DNA from: Argyresthia goedartella
Lineage: Eukaryota; Arthropoda; Insecta; Lepidoptera; Argyresthiidae
Assembly (NCBI GenBank): GCA_949825045.1
Contig: OX463829.1
Span: 26,196,715-26,260,714 of the forward strand
Direction: 5' to 3'
DNA: 64,000 nucleotides
The translations under genes were made by a program, and so were the position numbers. This document shows, piece after piece, positions 11,248 to 22,412 of this stretch (its first letter is position 1; the number at the start of each line of letters is the position of its first letter). Below the pieces are notes generated by a model. The model saw only the letters and a list, made by a program, of their open reading frames with translations, made no database searches and was not told where the DNA came from.

Positions 11248-12205
11248 TGTACAATATAGGGATCGTTGTTTTTTTTATGTACGTTCATCGATTTCTCCAA
11301 GATGGATGGACAGATTTGGAAAATTGTTTTTTTTGTTTAAATTGGTTTGCTTTTTGATTGGATTGGGGGGGCGGGCAGAAGTTTCACTCAAGTACATTGG
11401 TTACAAAAAATTACTGCTTTATAAACACACCCATTACTTATGCATAGGTTATGTTAACGAACCATGTAATTTAATAAATGTAATTTGTCCATACAATAGC
11501 AAACCCATTATATGCTAATGAATACGCAGGTACCTAGATCCAGGTACCTATTTTGATATAGTTACCAAAAGATGGTACGTTCCTAGAATAATGATATAAT
11601 CTATCATTTGGGGAGGGACGTTTTTTTTGCTATACAAATGGGTATCCAATTGTTTTTAGTTTTTCAATTCACACACAGAAACCCTATGTTTATTTATTCA
11701 TGACAACGGAGTCAATTACCATTTTTAAAGTCATTATCATTAATATATTCGTAAATGTTTCTAGGTACACAAATATTTGAAACCCTTATCTTCCTTTTAG
11801 GTTATAGAAATCATGATGACTACAGACCGCAAAGATTTACAAACAAGTTAAATATCCTTCAACAGAACACAGGTACAGAAAATCAACACTTAAAGTCCAA
11901 GTCAAGTAATGATGGCCAGAGGGGAAAGAGGAAATCGCGGAGGGGGCAAGCAAGTCCGCATCGAACCAGTTATCGATTTAGATCTTGCTCACGTTGATTT
12001 GATATGGCATGTGGAAGAAACCATTCTCATCAAGAACTAGCTAGAAAGTATGGGAAAATTATGTCCTTGAACGGAATCTTAATTGGAAAAACATGTTACA
12101 ACAATAATAACAAACTAGAAAATACATACCCAGTATAAAACGATAAAGAAAAAGAATAAGCAGTGAGTGACGAACGGAGATTCCTTAAGTGTTTCTTGCT
12201 TAGGT
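11248..12205. other. No feature recognised
   Basis: AT-rich. Open frames at 11306-11518 and 11755-11997 show no domain. A small direct/inverted motif AGGTACCTA occurs near 11528-11550. Confidence 0.35.
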
Positions 12206-12572
12206 ACATTTGATATGAATTGTGATAGATAAAATATTAGTTTGATAATTTAACAGACTTTATAGGCACGTTCTAACGTTGATAGAAAACATTAATCTTA
12301 AAACATTAAAGGAAACCTTCATTATATCGATGGCCTATAAATCCTTCCTGCAGCGATGGGCTAGCCCCTGTTACCAAAAATGTATTATCAAATAACTAAC
12401 TAATGGATAAACTTGGGCGGAATTTTGCCTCTACCACCTCTTTTGGGAAACGCATGACCCTAAGAAAAGTATTGGAAGGAAAATTATCGTTTTTAAACGA
12501 TTTAACAAAAGGAGAGCCTTTTGACATTTGATATGAATTGTGATAGATAAAATATAAGTTTAATAATTCAAC
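12206..12572 (+). mobile_element. Non-autonomous element E, intact copy between 49-bp direct repeats
   Basis: The element body, 12255-12523, matches 10715-11247 minus its SINE. It is bracketed by direct repeats 12206-12254 and 12524-12572 (both start ACATTTGATATGAATTGTGA), which differ at only a few positions. The copy at 10715 lacks these repeats, so they look like a duplicated target rather than part of the element. A 49-bp target duplication is too long for cut-and-paste transposons and points to a LINE-like integration or a repair duplication. Confidence 0.75.
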
Positions 12573-12855
12573 CTTAATTTTATCGTGTACATTTTTAGCA
12601 AATCGACATCGACAACCTCAGATAAAAATGGTCATTATACTTCACATGGACAGTAGGTAGGCTTTCTATAGCGACAAATAGATTCCCTGGACCATTTTTG
12701 CGTGACAGGCGGCCAGCCCTACGCCGAAATAGACAATAATAGTATTGCGCACTTTCAAATCCCTTTTTGCCATCAACAGATACGTCACTCGGCCTCGTGA
12801 CAATCGTGTTGGTGCGAACCTCGGAATAATAAAGTCTGGAAGCACCCTCCGAATA

Positions 12856-12935
12856 TCAATCAATCAATCAAACCTCTTTCTCAATATACTTAGGTACCGT
12901 AATTTTTTGCCACTTCTCTGCATTGGACCACCGTA
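12856..12935 (-). repeat. LINE 3' UTR fragment with (TTGA)n tail
   Basis: The minus strand reads ...CCAATGCAGAGAAGTGGCAAAAAATTACGG... and ends in AAAGAGGTTTGATTGATTGATTGAT. This is the same LINE 3' UTR as at 46550-46862 but with a four-base repeat tail. Confidence 0.7.
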
Positions 12936-13167
12936 TAGATCAAAACAAACAAGCCCACCTTTCCTATATGGGGTGGCAGTAGCCCACATACGAAGGAAAT
13001 ACTTTACGTCCTCCCGGGAAGTGCTAAGGAGGAGCAAATTATTCTGAAGACGTCAATTTCCAGGTTTTCGATACATAACCTGACCAAATTGTGGTCTTTC
13101 CAAATGCTTACATGAGACTGGCAAAATTACCCTCTAAAGATGTTAGCACGCCATATTAAAACATAAC

Positions 13168-13272
13168 ATTTGCATATAGGCACAAGCATTGCCTCTGGCC
13201 CCACACTAGGATATCCTGTGTCGTGGGAACCAGAAACAGCGACGTCACAAATATGTAAACATCCAAGATCTG
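13168..13272 (-). mobile_element. SINE-2 fragment (3' body)
   Basis: Minus strand carries GTTTCTGGTTCCCACGACAC, AGG.TATCCTAGTGTGGGGCCAGA and the start of the 3' body of SINE-2. The tRNA-like head is missing. Confidence 0.8.
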
Positions 13273-13732
13273 AAAGAAAGAAAGTATCTCTGTTACGTGT
13301 TGCGCTGGTCTTAGGCAAGCGTCACAGATCCTACTCCTGTGGTAGGAATTTTATTATTATTACGATTTATACATACTATAAATCGTGAGGGTTTTCTTAA
13401 GATGTTTGAAGTTCAATGTCTTTTTTCGAATGAAATCCTCTGCAGGAAAGTCTGTTATTTTACCTGTTGCGTTGCGAGGGAGGTCAAGTACCTACAAATA
13501 AACACTACATATGAATGCTAATTCTCGTCACTACAATCTCTTGTTAGAGATAAGCTCGCCTGTGTACATGTTTTTTCTATTATAAGTTACCTGTATGTCT
13601 GTTTTGTGTAGCACAAAAAGGAAAAATTTAATAAGACTACGCAGACATACATAAGAATGCTGACTAAAATTAATCCGACGAACTGATATTACTCAAATTC
13701 AATTACGTATATGCCTATTCCTTATTATTAAT

Positions 13733-13983
13733 TAATAATAATAATACTTGGACACTATCTGCATACATTTATCTAGCCCCAAACTAGGATTCTCTGTATC
13801 TTGGGTACTAGACAACGATACATATACTTATATAGGTAAATATTATACTAAGATAGAGAAACAACCACGACTAGGGTCCAAACATCCGTTCTCATCAAAC
13901 AAATATTTGCCCCCACCGGGACTCGAACCCGGGACCCTAGCTTCAAAGGCAGGGTCACTGCCGACTCGGCCATACGGGTCGTC
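13733..13983 (-). mobile_element. SINE-1 copy
   Basis: Nearly full-length. Box B (as GGGACTCGAACCC) and box A (as CCGACTCGGCCA) are read in reverse, with (ATT)n at the low-coordinate end. It forms one edge of the duplicated segment. Confidence 0.9.
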
Positions 13984-14293
13984 GAATTACTACTTCTTTT
14001 TTCAATCGGTTACAGAACTTGTACAGCTACTTCGGTCTACCTCTGGGGAGCGCGCGAGCATGCCGTCTTCATTCTCAAACCTCCATGGTGCGAACTGCGA
14101 ACCGAACTGAGTATATTTTCGTAGTTATCCGTGTTACGCCTGAATTCACAACAGCCACTCAAATTTGACGGAGTCTCAGCGTTTTCACTCGTCGGAGAAA
14201 TGAAAGCGGTTTTGAGCAGGTAATTGTGAATTCGAGCATGAGGTATACTACCCATTTCAATTGATGTGATCATAGTAATAGGTAGATTAAAAA

Positions 14294-14557
14294 GGGAAAT
14301 ATTAAACTGCACATCAAAAATACTGATTTGCACAGCAAATATCAGGGCAAAATGCTGCGGTAGCTTAAGTGAAGGGTTAAGGGGGAAAGCGAAGCGAAGC
14401 CCCCTTTATCCTGCTTGTTAAGTTGAACATGCAAGACCAACAAAAAAACTTAAAACATAAACTTGAGTATACATAAAATATTTAAAACATAAAAAGTGTC
14501 TTTGCTAATCTTTTTTGCTGTGCAAATCATTATTTTTGATGTGCGATTAAATACTAG
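14294..14557 (+). mobile_element. MITE family A, copy 1 (uninterrupted)
   Basis: 264 bp. The left end is GGGAAATATTAAACTGCACATC then AAAAATACTGATTTGCACAG. The right end is the inverted counterpart, closing GTGCGATTAAATACTAGCC, giving imperfect terminal inverted repeats of about 45 bp. The flanks ATTAAAAA (left) and ATTAAAAA (right, one base on) suggest an 8-bp target duplication, as in the hAT superfamily. The interior is the shared core: CTGCGGTAGCTTA, a G-rich/C-rich hairpin around GAAGCGAAGC, then GTTGAACATG. No coding capacity. Confidence 0.85.
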
Positions 14558-14654
14558 CCAATTAAAAATATAAAATTTAGGTATTTGCTTTGCTCCGGTG
14601 TGATTTACCAATTAGATAATTAATACAGGCGTCCTAACGGTAATATAAAACACC

Positions 14655-14790
14655 GCGAAGAATACTTCAATCTCCATAGCGGCGGCGATGGGCTAGCCCC
14701 GTCCCGCAACATGGAGTATTGAATAACTGGCCAAAAGTGGGCACAATTGTGCCTCTGCCACCCCATATGGTAAAAGGTGTGACGCTGTGT
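14655..14790 (+). repeat. Element E, short copy
   Basis: Carries GGCGATGGGCTAGCCCC, GGAGTATTGAATAACTGGCC and GCACAATTGTGCCTCTGCCACC, the common blocks of family E. Ends are not defined. Confidence 0.6.
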
Positions 14791-15267
14791 TATGTTACTT
14801 TGCTCACATGCTCCTGGCTGTGGGATCATTATGTGTTCCTGCTTCTCTGGCAACCCCTTACTGAGTATAGACGTGAAAATATGCTCTAATAAAAAACAGG
14901 TAAAATTCACTTTGTTTCCAATCAGTTAATGACTTTGATCATGATCAAAGTTATCAAACTATAGATAATGATAAAGATTGTAACACTATGATATGATAAG
15001 AGCAGATACTATCAGAAATATACGCTAATTCACTTTTGTTCCATACTTACCGACAAGCATTTGAATTCAGATATGAAAGAGAGAGAGATCAGAATAATTT
15101 TGTTACGTTCAACTGTTTATTAAATTTAGTAATAAAGTAAATATGTAAATAAAAAACATTCTAAATTTCCTAAATGTTCAGGAAAATTTTACACCTTATT
15201 CAAACCAACTTAAATACTTGGGGTCGCTTCGCTCCGCTCAGTTTCGCTTCGGCACCAGTTTCTGTTA
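14791..15267. other. No clear feature
   Basis: AT-rich. GTCGCTTCGCTCCGCTC at 15223-15240 resembles part of the MITE core but without its surroundings. Confidence 0.3.
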
Positions 15268-15705
15268 TATATGTCACCGTGAGATTGTCAAAACCGATAT
15301 TTATATCGGTTTTGACAATCTGACAATCCCACAATCTCACAATAATAGTTCATGAACGAACGTTTTTTTTCTCGTTAATTGGTCATCTATCGACAGATAG
15401 TAAACTATAGCGTACTGCTTACTATATGACGCGTTAGTTGATAAATTAACGGTTATAACCGTTAAATAGTAAACTGATTTAAACTTGAATTGCAAACGAA
15501 ATACCATGGCAAACACTGCGGTAGCTTAGGTAAAGACTAGAGGGGGCGAGGGCAGCGAAGACCCCGAATAGTGTTCGTGTTAGGTTAACATGTAAGAACA
15601 AAAGAAACGTAAATCCTATATCTGTCGGTCTAGTTTACTATCTGTCGATAGTTGATCAACTATCGCGTTAGTTTATCAACTAACGGTTTTGGAGCTCTAG
15701 TATGA
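15268..15705 (+). mobile_element. MITE family C, copy 1
   Basis: Starts TTATATATGTCACCGTGAGATTGTC and ends in GTTAGTTTATCAACTAACGG. Internally it carries repeated palindromic blocks (TTAGTTGATAAACTAACG and relatives) and the shared core (CACTGCGGTAGCTTAGG, GGGCAGCGAAG, TTCGTGTTAGGTT, TGTAAGAACAAAAG). Near the left end it has an extra perfect hairpin, GATTGTCAAAACCGATAT and its inverse (15288-15325). Other copies are at 33945 and 46886. Confidence 0.8.
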
Positions 15706-15764
15706 CTGACAAATTGCTGGCTCATCGGCTGACAATTTTGACACATACGGAAGGAGATAAAGTT

Positions 15765-15905
15765 GATCGTCTTTTAATCCCCGACGAAAAAAGAGGGGTG
15801 GTATAAGTTTGAAGCGTTTCTCTGTCTGTCTGTGGCATCCTAGCGCTCAGACAGGTCGACGGATTGTGATACGGTTTTTTTCAATTGGTTGTAGACTTCA
15901 CTGGC
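15765..15905 (+). repeat. Fragment of a common CCCCGACG...AGAGGGG repeat
   Basis: TAATCCCCGACGAAAAAAGA, GGGGTGGTATAAG and a CTGTCTGTCTGTGGCA block have the look of an abundant lepidopteran repeat. Only one copy is visible in the window, so this is recognition rather than in-window evidence. Confidence 0.4.
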
Positions 15906-16024
15906 ATGGTACTAAAATAGGTTTAGTAGTTTACTAGCTGGTAAATTAAGTTCTTCGGCCTACGCTGTTAGGAGCATCAGACAAAACACGGATGTGGCCA
16001 AATCTAGGCTAGTATGTTTTAGTT

Positions 16025-16418
16025 ACTTTCATAGTGTCATGCATGTCCAATGGTATCGCTTTGTGGGGGAAAACAGCGGATATTCAAACTAATTTTATTT
16101 TACAGAAAAGAGGTATTCGAGCAATTTATAATTTAAATTGCACACACACAGACTGCATAAGAGAACTTTTTAAAGACATTGACATACTAAATATAGCTCG
16201 TTAATTTATTTTAGAAAATAAGTATAATGCAAGAACCTTACAACATTTTCCAAACTTAGCGATAGCTGGTAATTGTCTACCTAAGAAATAATCACAGACT
16301 AGTTGCGCCCCGGTTTAGACTCGCTAAGTTTAGCAATTCTTTCAGGGGTCAGTGCATTCTTTACTACAAAAAGATACCTCTGGAGATTTTGAAATTACCT
16401 TTTGAGCAATTTAAAAAC
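16025..16418 (+). pseudogene. CR1/Jockey-type LINE, C-terminal fragment (left half)
   Basis: Translation gives SNGIALWGKTADIQ, NFILQKRGIRAIYNL and then the C-terminal tail region, with several stops. This is the end of a LINE reverse-transcriptase ORF. The reading continues after an inserted MITE at 17587 (LRKHVKATLSKKGYYNVKDF), so the LINE was here first. Confidence 0.8.
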
Positions 16419-16576
16419 GGGAAATAATAAAATGCACATCAAATATACTGATTTGCACACCAAATATCATGTGAAGGGTAAAGGGGGTGAGCGAAGCGAA
16501 GCCCCCTTTATCCGTCGTGTTAGGTTGAACAGGTAAGAACAAGAAATATTTAAAATATAAACTTAAGTACACATAA

Positions 16577-17060
16577 TAGTAGTTTATGTGACTGCTACAT
16601 AATGGAGGGCATTAATACTCGAGAGTGGGTTTATGAAACGAGCCGAAGGCGAGTTTCATAATAATATCACTCGAGAGTTTTAATGCCTAATTATGTACAG
16701 TTACATACACTAGTTTATCTACACACATATCATAAGCTCTTTTTGATGTGTTCAGGAACCGCATGTTTGACCGGCATTGTGACTCTGCAGTTGTTTAGCT
16801 TGTTCTGTAGCACCAACTTCGGGCGTCGGCGTTCGAAATTTGAATGTTAGTATTTCACAGACAAACTAGGGGCGGCATGCAGGCGGGCGTCGGCGTTCGA
16901 AATTTGAATGTCATTATATGTAGCAAAACTACACATAATGACCATAATGTGTAGTTTTCCAGATACGAAACGAGTTTTTACCAAGTAGTTTAACATAATG
17001 CTGATCGTAACGTGCGGTTTTTGAACGCAGTAAAGAGGGTTTATGATACGTGTGTAGATA
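16577..17060 (+). mobile_element. Element D, copy 1 (two-hairpin non-autonomous element)
   Basis: The left module (about 16577-16715) folds back on itself: AGTAGTTTATGTGACTGC...GGGCATTAATACTCGAGAG pairs with ...CTCGAGAGTTTTAATGCC...GTTACATACACTAGT, with an inner hairpin ATGAAACGAGCC/GGCGAGTTTCAT. The right module starts TTATCTACACACATATCATA and ends with its inverse, TATGATACGTGTGTAGATAA. A block GTCGGCGTTCGAAATTTGAATGT is present twice (near 16812 and 16885). No coding potential. Confidence 0.75.
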
Positions 17061-17506
17061 ATAGTAGTTTATGTGACTGCTGCATAATGGAGGGCATTAA
17101 AACTCGAGATTTTTAATGCCTAATTATGTACAGTTACATACACTAGTTTATCTACACACATATCATAAGCTCTCTTTGATGTGTTCAGGAACCACATGTT
17201 TGACCGGCATTGTGGTTCTGCAATTGTTTAGCTTGTTCTTTAGTACCAACTTCACGCAGACGGGCGTCGGCCGTTCGAAATTTGAATGTCAGTACCAACT
17301 TCACAGAGAAACTAGGGACGGCACGCGGGTGGGGTCGGCGTTCGAAATTTGAATGTCATTATATGTAGAAAAACTACACATAATGACCATTATGTATAGT
17401 TTTCCAGATACGAAACGAGTTTTTACCAAGTAGTTTAACATAACGCTGATCGTAACGTGCGGTTTTTGAACGCAGTAAAGAGGGTTTATGATACGTGTGT
17501 AGATAA
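17061..17506 (+). mobile_element. Element D, copy 2, in tandem with copy 1
   Basis: Same two-module layout as the preceding copy and directly adjoining it. The inner hairpin of the left module is deleted (CTCGAGATTTTTAATGCC). The TTCGAAATTTGAATGTCA block is again duplicated. Open frames here on both strands are artefacts of the palindromes. Confidence 0.75.
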
Positions 17507-17586
17507 AATATTTTAAACATAAAAGTGTATTTGTTGATCCTTTTTTGCTGTGCAAATCTGTATTTTTGATGTGCGATTAAATACTA

Positions 17587-17885
17587 TAGCCTTAGAAAGC
17601 ATGTTAAAGCGACTTTGTCTAAAAAGGGATATTACAATGTTAAAGACTTCTTAAATGTGGGACTGTAATCTGTATGGGGTTAATCTAGCTCAAAACAGTC
17701 CTTGGGGTTAATAACTTTGTAGTTATGTATTCCTGCTTATTAATTATATCTAGTAATTAATATTGTAATATTTGTATTAGTTAAGCACAATCAATTTTTA
17801 AAATAGATCTAAAAATCAATCTGTGGGAGTTTCTACGCCCTTCTTCTCCCACAGTGGTCCAAGTAGAGAAGCGGCAAAAAATGAA
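17587..17885 (+). pseudogene. CR1/Jockey-type LINE, C-terminal end and 3' UTR (right half)
   Basis: Continues the LINE interrupted at 16418: LRKHVKATLSKKGYYNVKDF then a stop, then a 3' UTR with GGTTAATAACTTTGTAGTTATG, CTGCTTATTAATTATAT, CTGTGGGAGTTTCTACGCCC and CTTCTCCCACAGTGGTCCAA. This copy identifies the many UTR-only fragments in the window as LINE 3' ends. It abuts a family F fragment. Confidence 0.8.
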
Positions 17886-17962
17886 TGGACGCTGGCGGAC
17901 GGACGGACAGCGGGGGCTATAGGGTCCCGTTTGGCACCCTTCGGTTACGGAACCCTAAAAAC
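17882..17962 (-). repeat. Family F fragment
   Basis: Minus strand reads TTTTAGGGTTCCGTAACC then GGGTGCCAAACGGGACCCTATAG and a CCGTCCGTCC run. Truncated copy. Confidence 0.75.
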
Positions 17963-18414
17963 ACAAATTTCCGGTATCGCTTGCCAGGTCTATACAGCTC
18001 ACAGAGCCACTAGTACTTATGATATGACACTGTCCTGTCGGGTCCAATATATCTCCTCAAGGCACTAGCTTCTTCAGAAGGGATGTCGAAAGATATTAGC
18101 AATTTGGAATTTGGAAGAATAGCCATTTGAATTTGGAAGAGCGTCGACCCAGGGAGCGACTCTTCGGATGGAGTGCACTGACCCCTACTTGTTTTGGGTC
18201 TGGTCTATGCCCTAGACAGGTTAGGGATGAATGAAACGTTCTTTGAACGATCCTGGAATCTATTTTGGCTTCAAGTCTGCAAAAAGGATAGAAAACTTAT
18301 AAAATAGATATATACTTCATATTCGTAATTCGTCATTATATTAATTACAGTACCTAATTATATTTTGCAAAAAATATTCCATTAGAATAATGTGACAAAT
18401 GCGAGCATGCAGAT
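17963..18414. other. No gene; small repeat scraps
   Basis: 18000-18015 matches the CTCACAGAGCCACTAGT end of family K. 18100-18140 has AATTTGGAA repeats, resembling a LINE tail. Nothing else recognised. Confidence 0.4.
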
Positions 18415-18790
18415 AAGCGGAAAGCTGCTTTTCTTAAGCGGAAAAATGCGTTAGTGTGAGTGGCACGAGTCAGCGATACAATGTGAGAGGGAGAGCTCCG
18501 CACAGAACAGAAGTTCAAACCGCGGGTCTCTCACTCACACGCAACATCTGCATGTGTCACTCATCTAAACGCATTTTTCGAAAAACGAAAAGAATCCGGT
18601 GCGGAAATTGTAAAAAATGTATTGTGAAAAACAATTTTTGTGACAACTTCTGGAGACTTCTCTATCGAGCGAAAATTATCTAATAATAATAACGTTATAC
18701 GGTAGATCACTCCTGACACTCGGTCATGATCAACAAGCTAGATATAAAGAAACAGCTGTTATTTTGCGTATAAATTGAGATTTTTGCGTC
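18415..18790. repeat. Inverted-repeat element plus repeat J
   Basis: 18434-18590 has inverted ends: GGAAAAATGCGTTAGTGTGAGTG against CACTCATCTAAACGCATTTTTC, with GTGAGAGGGAGAGC facing GGGTCTCTCACTCACAC inside. It is followed by repeat J (18590-18790; AATCCGGTGCGGAAATTGTA, TTTCTATCGAGC.AAAAT, ATCAACAAGCTAGA, TTATTTTGCGTA), found again at 34529-34700. Probably MITE-like. Confidence 0.5.
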
Positions 18791-19604
18791 TCCTTCTGAT
18801 ACTGTCTAGTTAACTGATCAAGTTTTAGTATTTATTTAGTAAATTGACGTATTTTGACACTGTATACATTGATTTAAATGTATTATTTATATCTGCACAG
18901 GAATGGGGAGCCAGAAAGGTGTTTCACAGTCAGCCGCTGCAATGAGGTTGGGGATTATATGGTGTTATCTTCAGCAGGATCAGCGAACATGGGAAAAGAG
19001 AGTAGCCCAAGATCGATTCGTTTCTCTTCGGCCCTTCTGCCTTGCGAGGATTGGCAAATGTAGCTAGGTACTTATGTATCTAGTTTTCTGAATCTAACTA
19101 GGTTCACAAAATCGTAAAATCTTGCCATTATAGTAATATGATTGATAATTAAAGCCTCAATCAACTTTAAAGGGCGGCATATTAGCAAAAGTTAACAAGG
19201 ATCTATTATCTTCATTTAACACCATAAATTAAACAACTACATGCAAAAGAAAAGGCCGACATATCAACGAACTCATCACCCAACAGATAAACCTATAATT
19301 GATCAGTTATCCGACTTGTCGTCGGATTTCAATCTGTTTTCTTTGTCCGCAACCTATGCTGGATGCGTCGCTCGACTGTTTGGTCAACTAGTGTAGATGG
19401 AGATCTAAGGACAGTCTGATTTTCAGTAGCGAGGCAGGTGGTATGGTTTTATTGCGTGGAAAATAAGGACGCGATGTAAGATATGGGCTGCGCAGTGGGC
19501 AATCGTCAACGTCTGCTTTTATGATCGAAAGTACCTCTCAAAAATCGATTTTGTTTGTTTTGATTGGCTATTGCCGGAAATCCCGGAAAATGTTTATTAC
19601 TAAA
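18791..19604. other. No feature recognised
   Basis: No convincing coding frame or repeat. Confidence 0.35.
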
Positions 19605-19690
19605 TGACGCAAATGTGGACACAATTGTGCCTCTGAAATCCCGAACGGGAAAAGGCGTGACTCTGTCTTGTAATATATGACGCAAATGCA
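19605..19690 (+). repeat. Element E, short fragment
   Basis: GGACACAATTGTGCCTCTGAAATCCCGAACGGGAAAAGGCGTGACTCTGT matches the right half of family E copies. Confidence 0.5.
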
Positions 19691-19699
19691 AATGATTCT

Positions 19700-20995
19700 T
19701 CGTAACATTTAAATACTTACTATGAAGTGTGTGTGACGAACGCCACGTGTTTCAAAACACAGTTTTGATTGGTAGACATTTTGTTTTTTTTTCGAATATT
19801 GGTTCAGCCTAATATTTATGTACCTGTTGCACCAAACTATACGTGCCTGCTAATTGGATGTGTAGGCTCAGCTTATTCCGTTTCTCACTGTACTTGCTCC
19901 GTCAGAAATTTTGTAACATTTATGTAATGCGTCGTCTTGCCATAGTGTACAAAATCGCACAACAGAGGAGAGATGTACCTTCTAGGGGTATAAGTCGGAA
20001 TACCCTTCTTACTTGCGAAGTCGATTATTTATAAACAAAGGCATTTTACGACTATGTATGTTCAAGTTAAGTCGTGTCAAATTGTTATACGACTTAGAAC
20101 TTTATGACTTAAGAACGTAACAAACAAATGCCAAACGTGGAATAGAGAACTCGGATAAAACTGAAAACGCAAGAAAAGTTTTCGTCACACATAACAGTCA
20201 GTTACAGAAACAATCTTTACATTTTAAAGCGCAGCAAAACGCTAATAGCATGTCAGTTCCATAATTATATATTTTTTTTGATAAAACAAACTGAGTAAAT
20301 AATGTTCCTTAACACACCCACTAATTAGCGTTTTGCGGGGCATTAAAATTTACTTATCGTTTCTGTAACTCAGTGAGTTGATAATTTAAGTGTGAATAAA
20401 AAGTCGAAATCAGAAAATAAAAATACCGGTTGATCGAAACCTCAAAATTCGGAAGTCGAACAATCCGGGATGGCCGCGTTCTGAAGACGGATTACGCGAA
20501 AGTAGTTCAAATTCCGTACGTTTCGCGGTGTCGTAAGTTGGTAGAACTCGCTTAACAAGACCCCTCTTTACTCATAGTGATTCCCCACCGCTGGGTGTTT
20601 ATCGGAACAAGGCGGGGAGAGGGGGGGTCTTCACAAACTGGTTGATTATTTAAAAGTACCTTTCACGGCGGTATCTTGAGCGTCACTTTCCCCGCTCCGG
20701 CAGGTTTTTTTTTCTAACGTAACATCGTAGTTACATCAATATCGCATGTGGATTATTCCGCGAGTTTTTCCAAGGTGAGCTACACGTTTTCAGTGGTGGT
20801 TGGTTCTTCTGGAGTGGGTCGAAGGGGTTAGAATTATAATGTTTTGTGTTTAGCTTAAGTTGAAAGTTATTAGAGAAATCAGCTCGTTGAAGGTCACTAC
20901 GGTTACTACTGCTACTACCTACGCGGACTTACAAAAATATTGTGGGTATCTGAAAAAACACTAACGATCGATAAGTGCCCACAATGTAAATTATT
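19700..20995. other. No feature recognised
   Basis: No coding frame with recognisable features. 20580-20640 is G-rich but without a domain or splice signal I would trust. Confidence 0.35.
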
Positions 20996-21408
20996 TTTTA
21001 GGGTTCCGTACCCGAAGGGTTCCAAACGGGACCCTATTACTAAGACTTCGCTGTCCGTCCGTCCGTCCGTCCGTCTGTCACCAGGCTGTATCTCAAGAAC
21101 CTAGCTAGCTAGAGAGTTGAAATTTTCACAGATTATGTATTTCTGTTGCCGCTACAACAACAAATATTAAAAAACAGGATAAAAGAAATATTTAAGGGGG
21201 CTCCCATACAACAATTCTTTCAATACCACATACAAACTTATGGATGCACTTGGTTACTTACATGGAGTGTGAAAGTAACCGCACCAATAACTTTGTAAAC
21301 AATATTTTGCTGTGTAAAATCCAAACTATTCACTCCACACCATCGCTTCCATTGAACGGTGGTACGGAACCCTTCGTGCGCGATTTAGACTCGCACTTGA
21401 CCAGTTTT
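20996..21408 (+). repeat. Family F, near-complete copy
   Basis: Starts TTTTTTAGGGTTCCGTACCC and ends GGTACGGAACCCTTCGTGCG...GACTCGCACTTGACCAGTTTT. It has a (CCGT)n run at 21055-21075. The GGTTCCGTACC/GGTACGGAACC blocks are inverted relative to each other. Confidence 0.8.
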
Positions 21409-22257
21409 ATTCTTTTCTGCTTAGCACACAGCTTATACCCGCGTAGATAGGTTGTGAGAAAGAATGCTAAAGAATGCCATGGCAGCTTTAGTTTCTATGC
21501 CTTCCTAACTTCCTATATGTATTCTTTAGAAGCTATTTTATACAGAGCATTGAATTCGTCGGTACTTTAAACCGGCAATTGGTTTACTGTTATTGATTTT
21601 CAGGACCAATATTTCCGGGAATTCAAATATCTACGACTAAAGTAAGGATGGTTGAGACTTATCATAATAAGACAGTCATTAAGTGACTTCTCCTGATCTT
21701 TGGAAAACAATATCTTAATGTCAATTGCTTGTAGCTCGACGATAAGATATTTGACCCAAATTTTAATTTGGTGTAACAGGTATTTAGGCCAAATATCTGA
21801 CGTAATACATGAAGTTACCTAATTAGTATTTTACAAAACGTGTTTATGAACCTAAAATCTTTATTTACCGGTAAAAATGCGACACTATTACGTGGTACTT
21901 CGTACTTAGTGTCACAATATGATGGATGACAGAGGACTTGCAATAACGAAACGAAAAACCCAGTCTCGGTACAATCACTTTTACACCTTATTACGAGAGT
22001 ATTACGGTATTCATTGAAACGGTATAGATAGCGTTGCAGAACTACTTCACTGTGATAGCGGTTTTCGAAACCGCATGATTGGGTTAATTCTGTTCAGTAT
22101 TCCATGCGCTGCGTAAAGCGGCTATGCTACGGGAATAAACGTGTTTTTTTTCGGTATTCGTCACAATTTTGTTGTAAAGCACAACAATAGGCAGGTGGAC
22201 ATGCTTACTATGTAGAGTCACGCCTTTTCTTATACGGATTGGCAAAGGCACAATGGA
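21409..22257. other. No feature recognised
   Basis: AT-rich. 22160-22235 (minus) holds a GTGCCTTTGCCAATCCGTATAAGAAAAGG block that may be a diverged family E right end. Confidence 0.3.
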
Positions 22258-22412
22258 ACCAAATTCCAAATGTCTTTATTACTGTAGATATTTACATACC
22301 TATATACTTAGCAATTGTAATTTTTTGCCACTTCTCTACATTGGTCCAGTGTGGGAGAAGGAGGGCGTAGAAACTCCCACAGATAGATTTTTAGATCTAT
22401 TGATTGACTTTT
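22258..22412 (-). repeat. LINE 3' UTR fragment
   Basis: Minus strand reads CTGTGGGAGTTTCTACGCCC, CTTCTCCCACACTGGACCAA, AATGTAGAGAAGTGGCAAAA, TAAATATCTACAGTAATAAA and a TTTGGAATTT tail. UTR only. Confidence 0.75.

Larger units (their letters stand above)
13165..13983. repeat. Segment duplicated at 54182-55008
   Basis: The 819 bases match 54182-55008 almost base for base, including about 450 bases of otherwise unique sequence (13290-13730) between two SINEs. A 60-codon frame is identical in both copies, but this follows from the recent duplication and is not evidence of a gene. It may be a larger interspersed repeat or a recent segmental duplication. Confidence 0.85.
16419..17586 (+). mobile_element. 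MITE family A, copy 2, carrying two copies of element D
   Basis: The left end (GGGAAATAATAAAATGCACA) and right end (GATGTGCGATTAAATACTAT) match family A. The MITE interrupts a LINE coding frame. The flanking octamers TTAAAAAC and TTAGAAAG could be a diverged 8-bp target duplication. The shared core is at 16475-16560. Between TACACATAA and AATATTTTAAACAT it contains two tandem copies of element D (16577-17060 and 17061-17506). Confidence 0.8.

Noticed and set aside
13339..13521. Conserved 60-residue protein (identical frame at 54357-54539)
   Set aside because: Identity is explained by duplication of the whole 0.8-kb segment, including non-coding sequence and SINEs.
16680..17555. Open frames in element D (for example 17116-17352 and 17301-17555)
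   Set aside because: They come from palindromic element sequence, recur with every copy and show no protein features.
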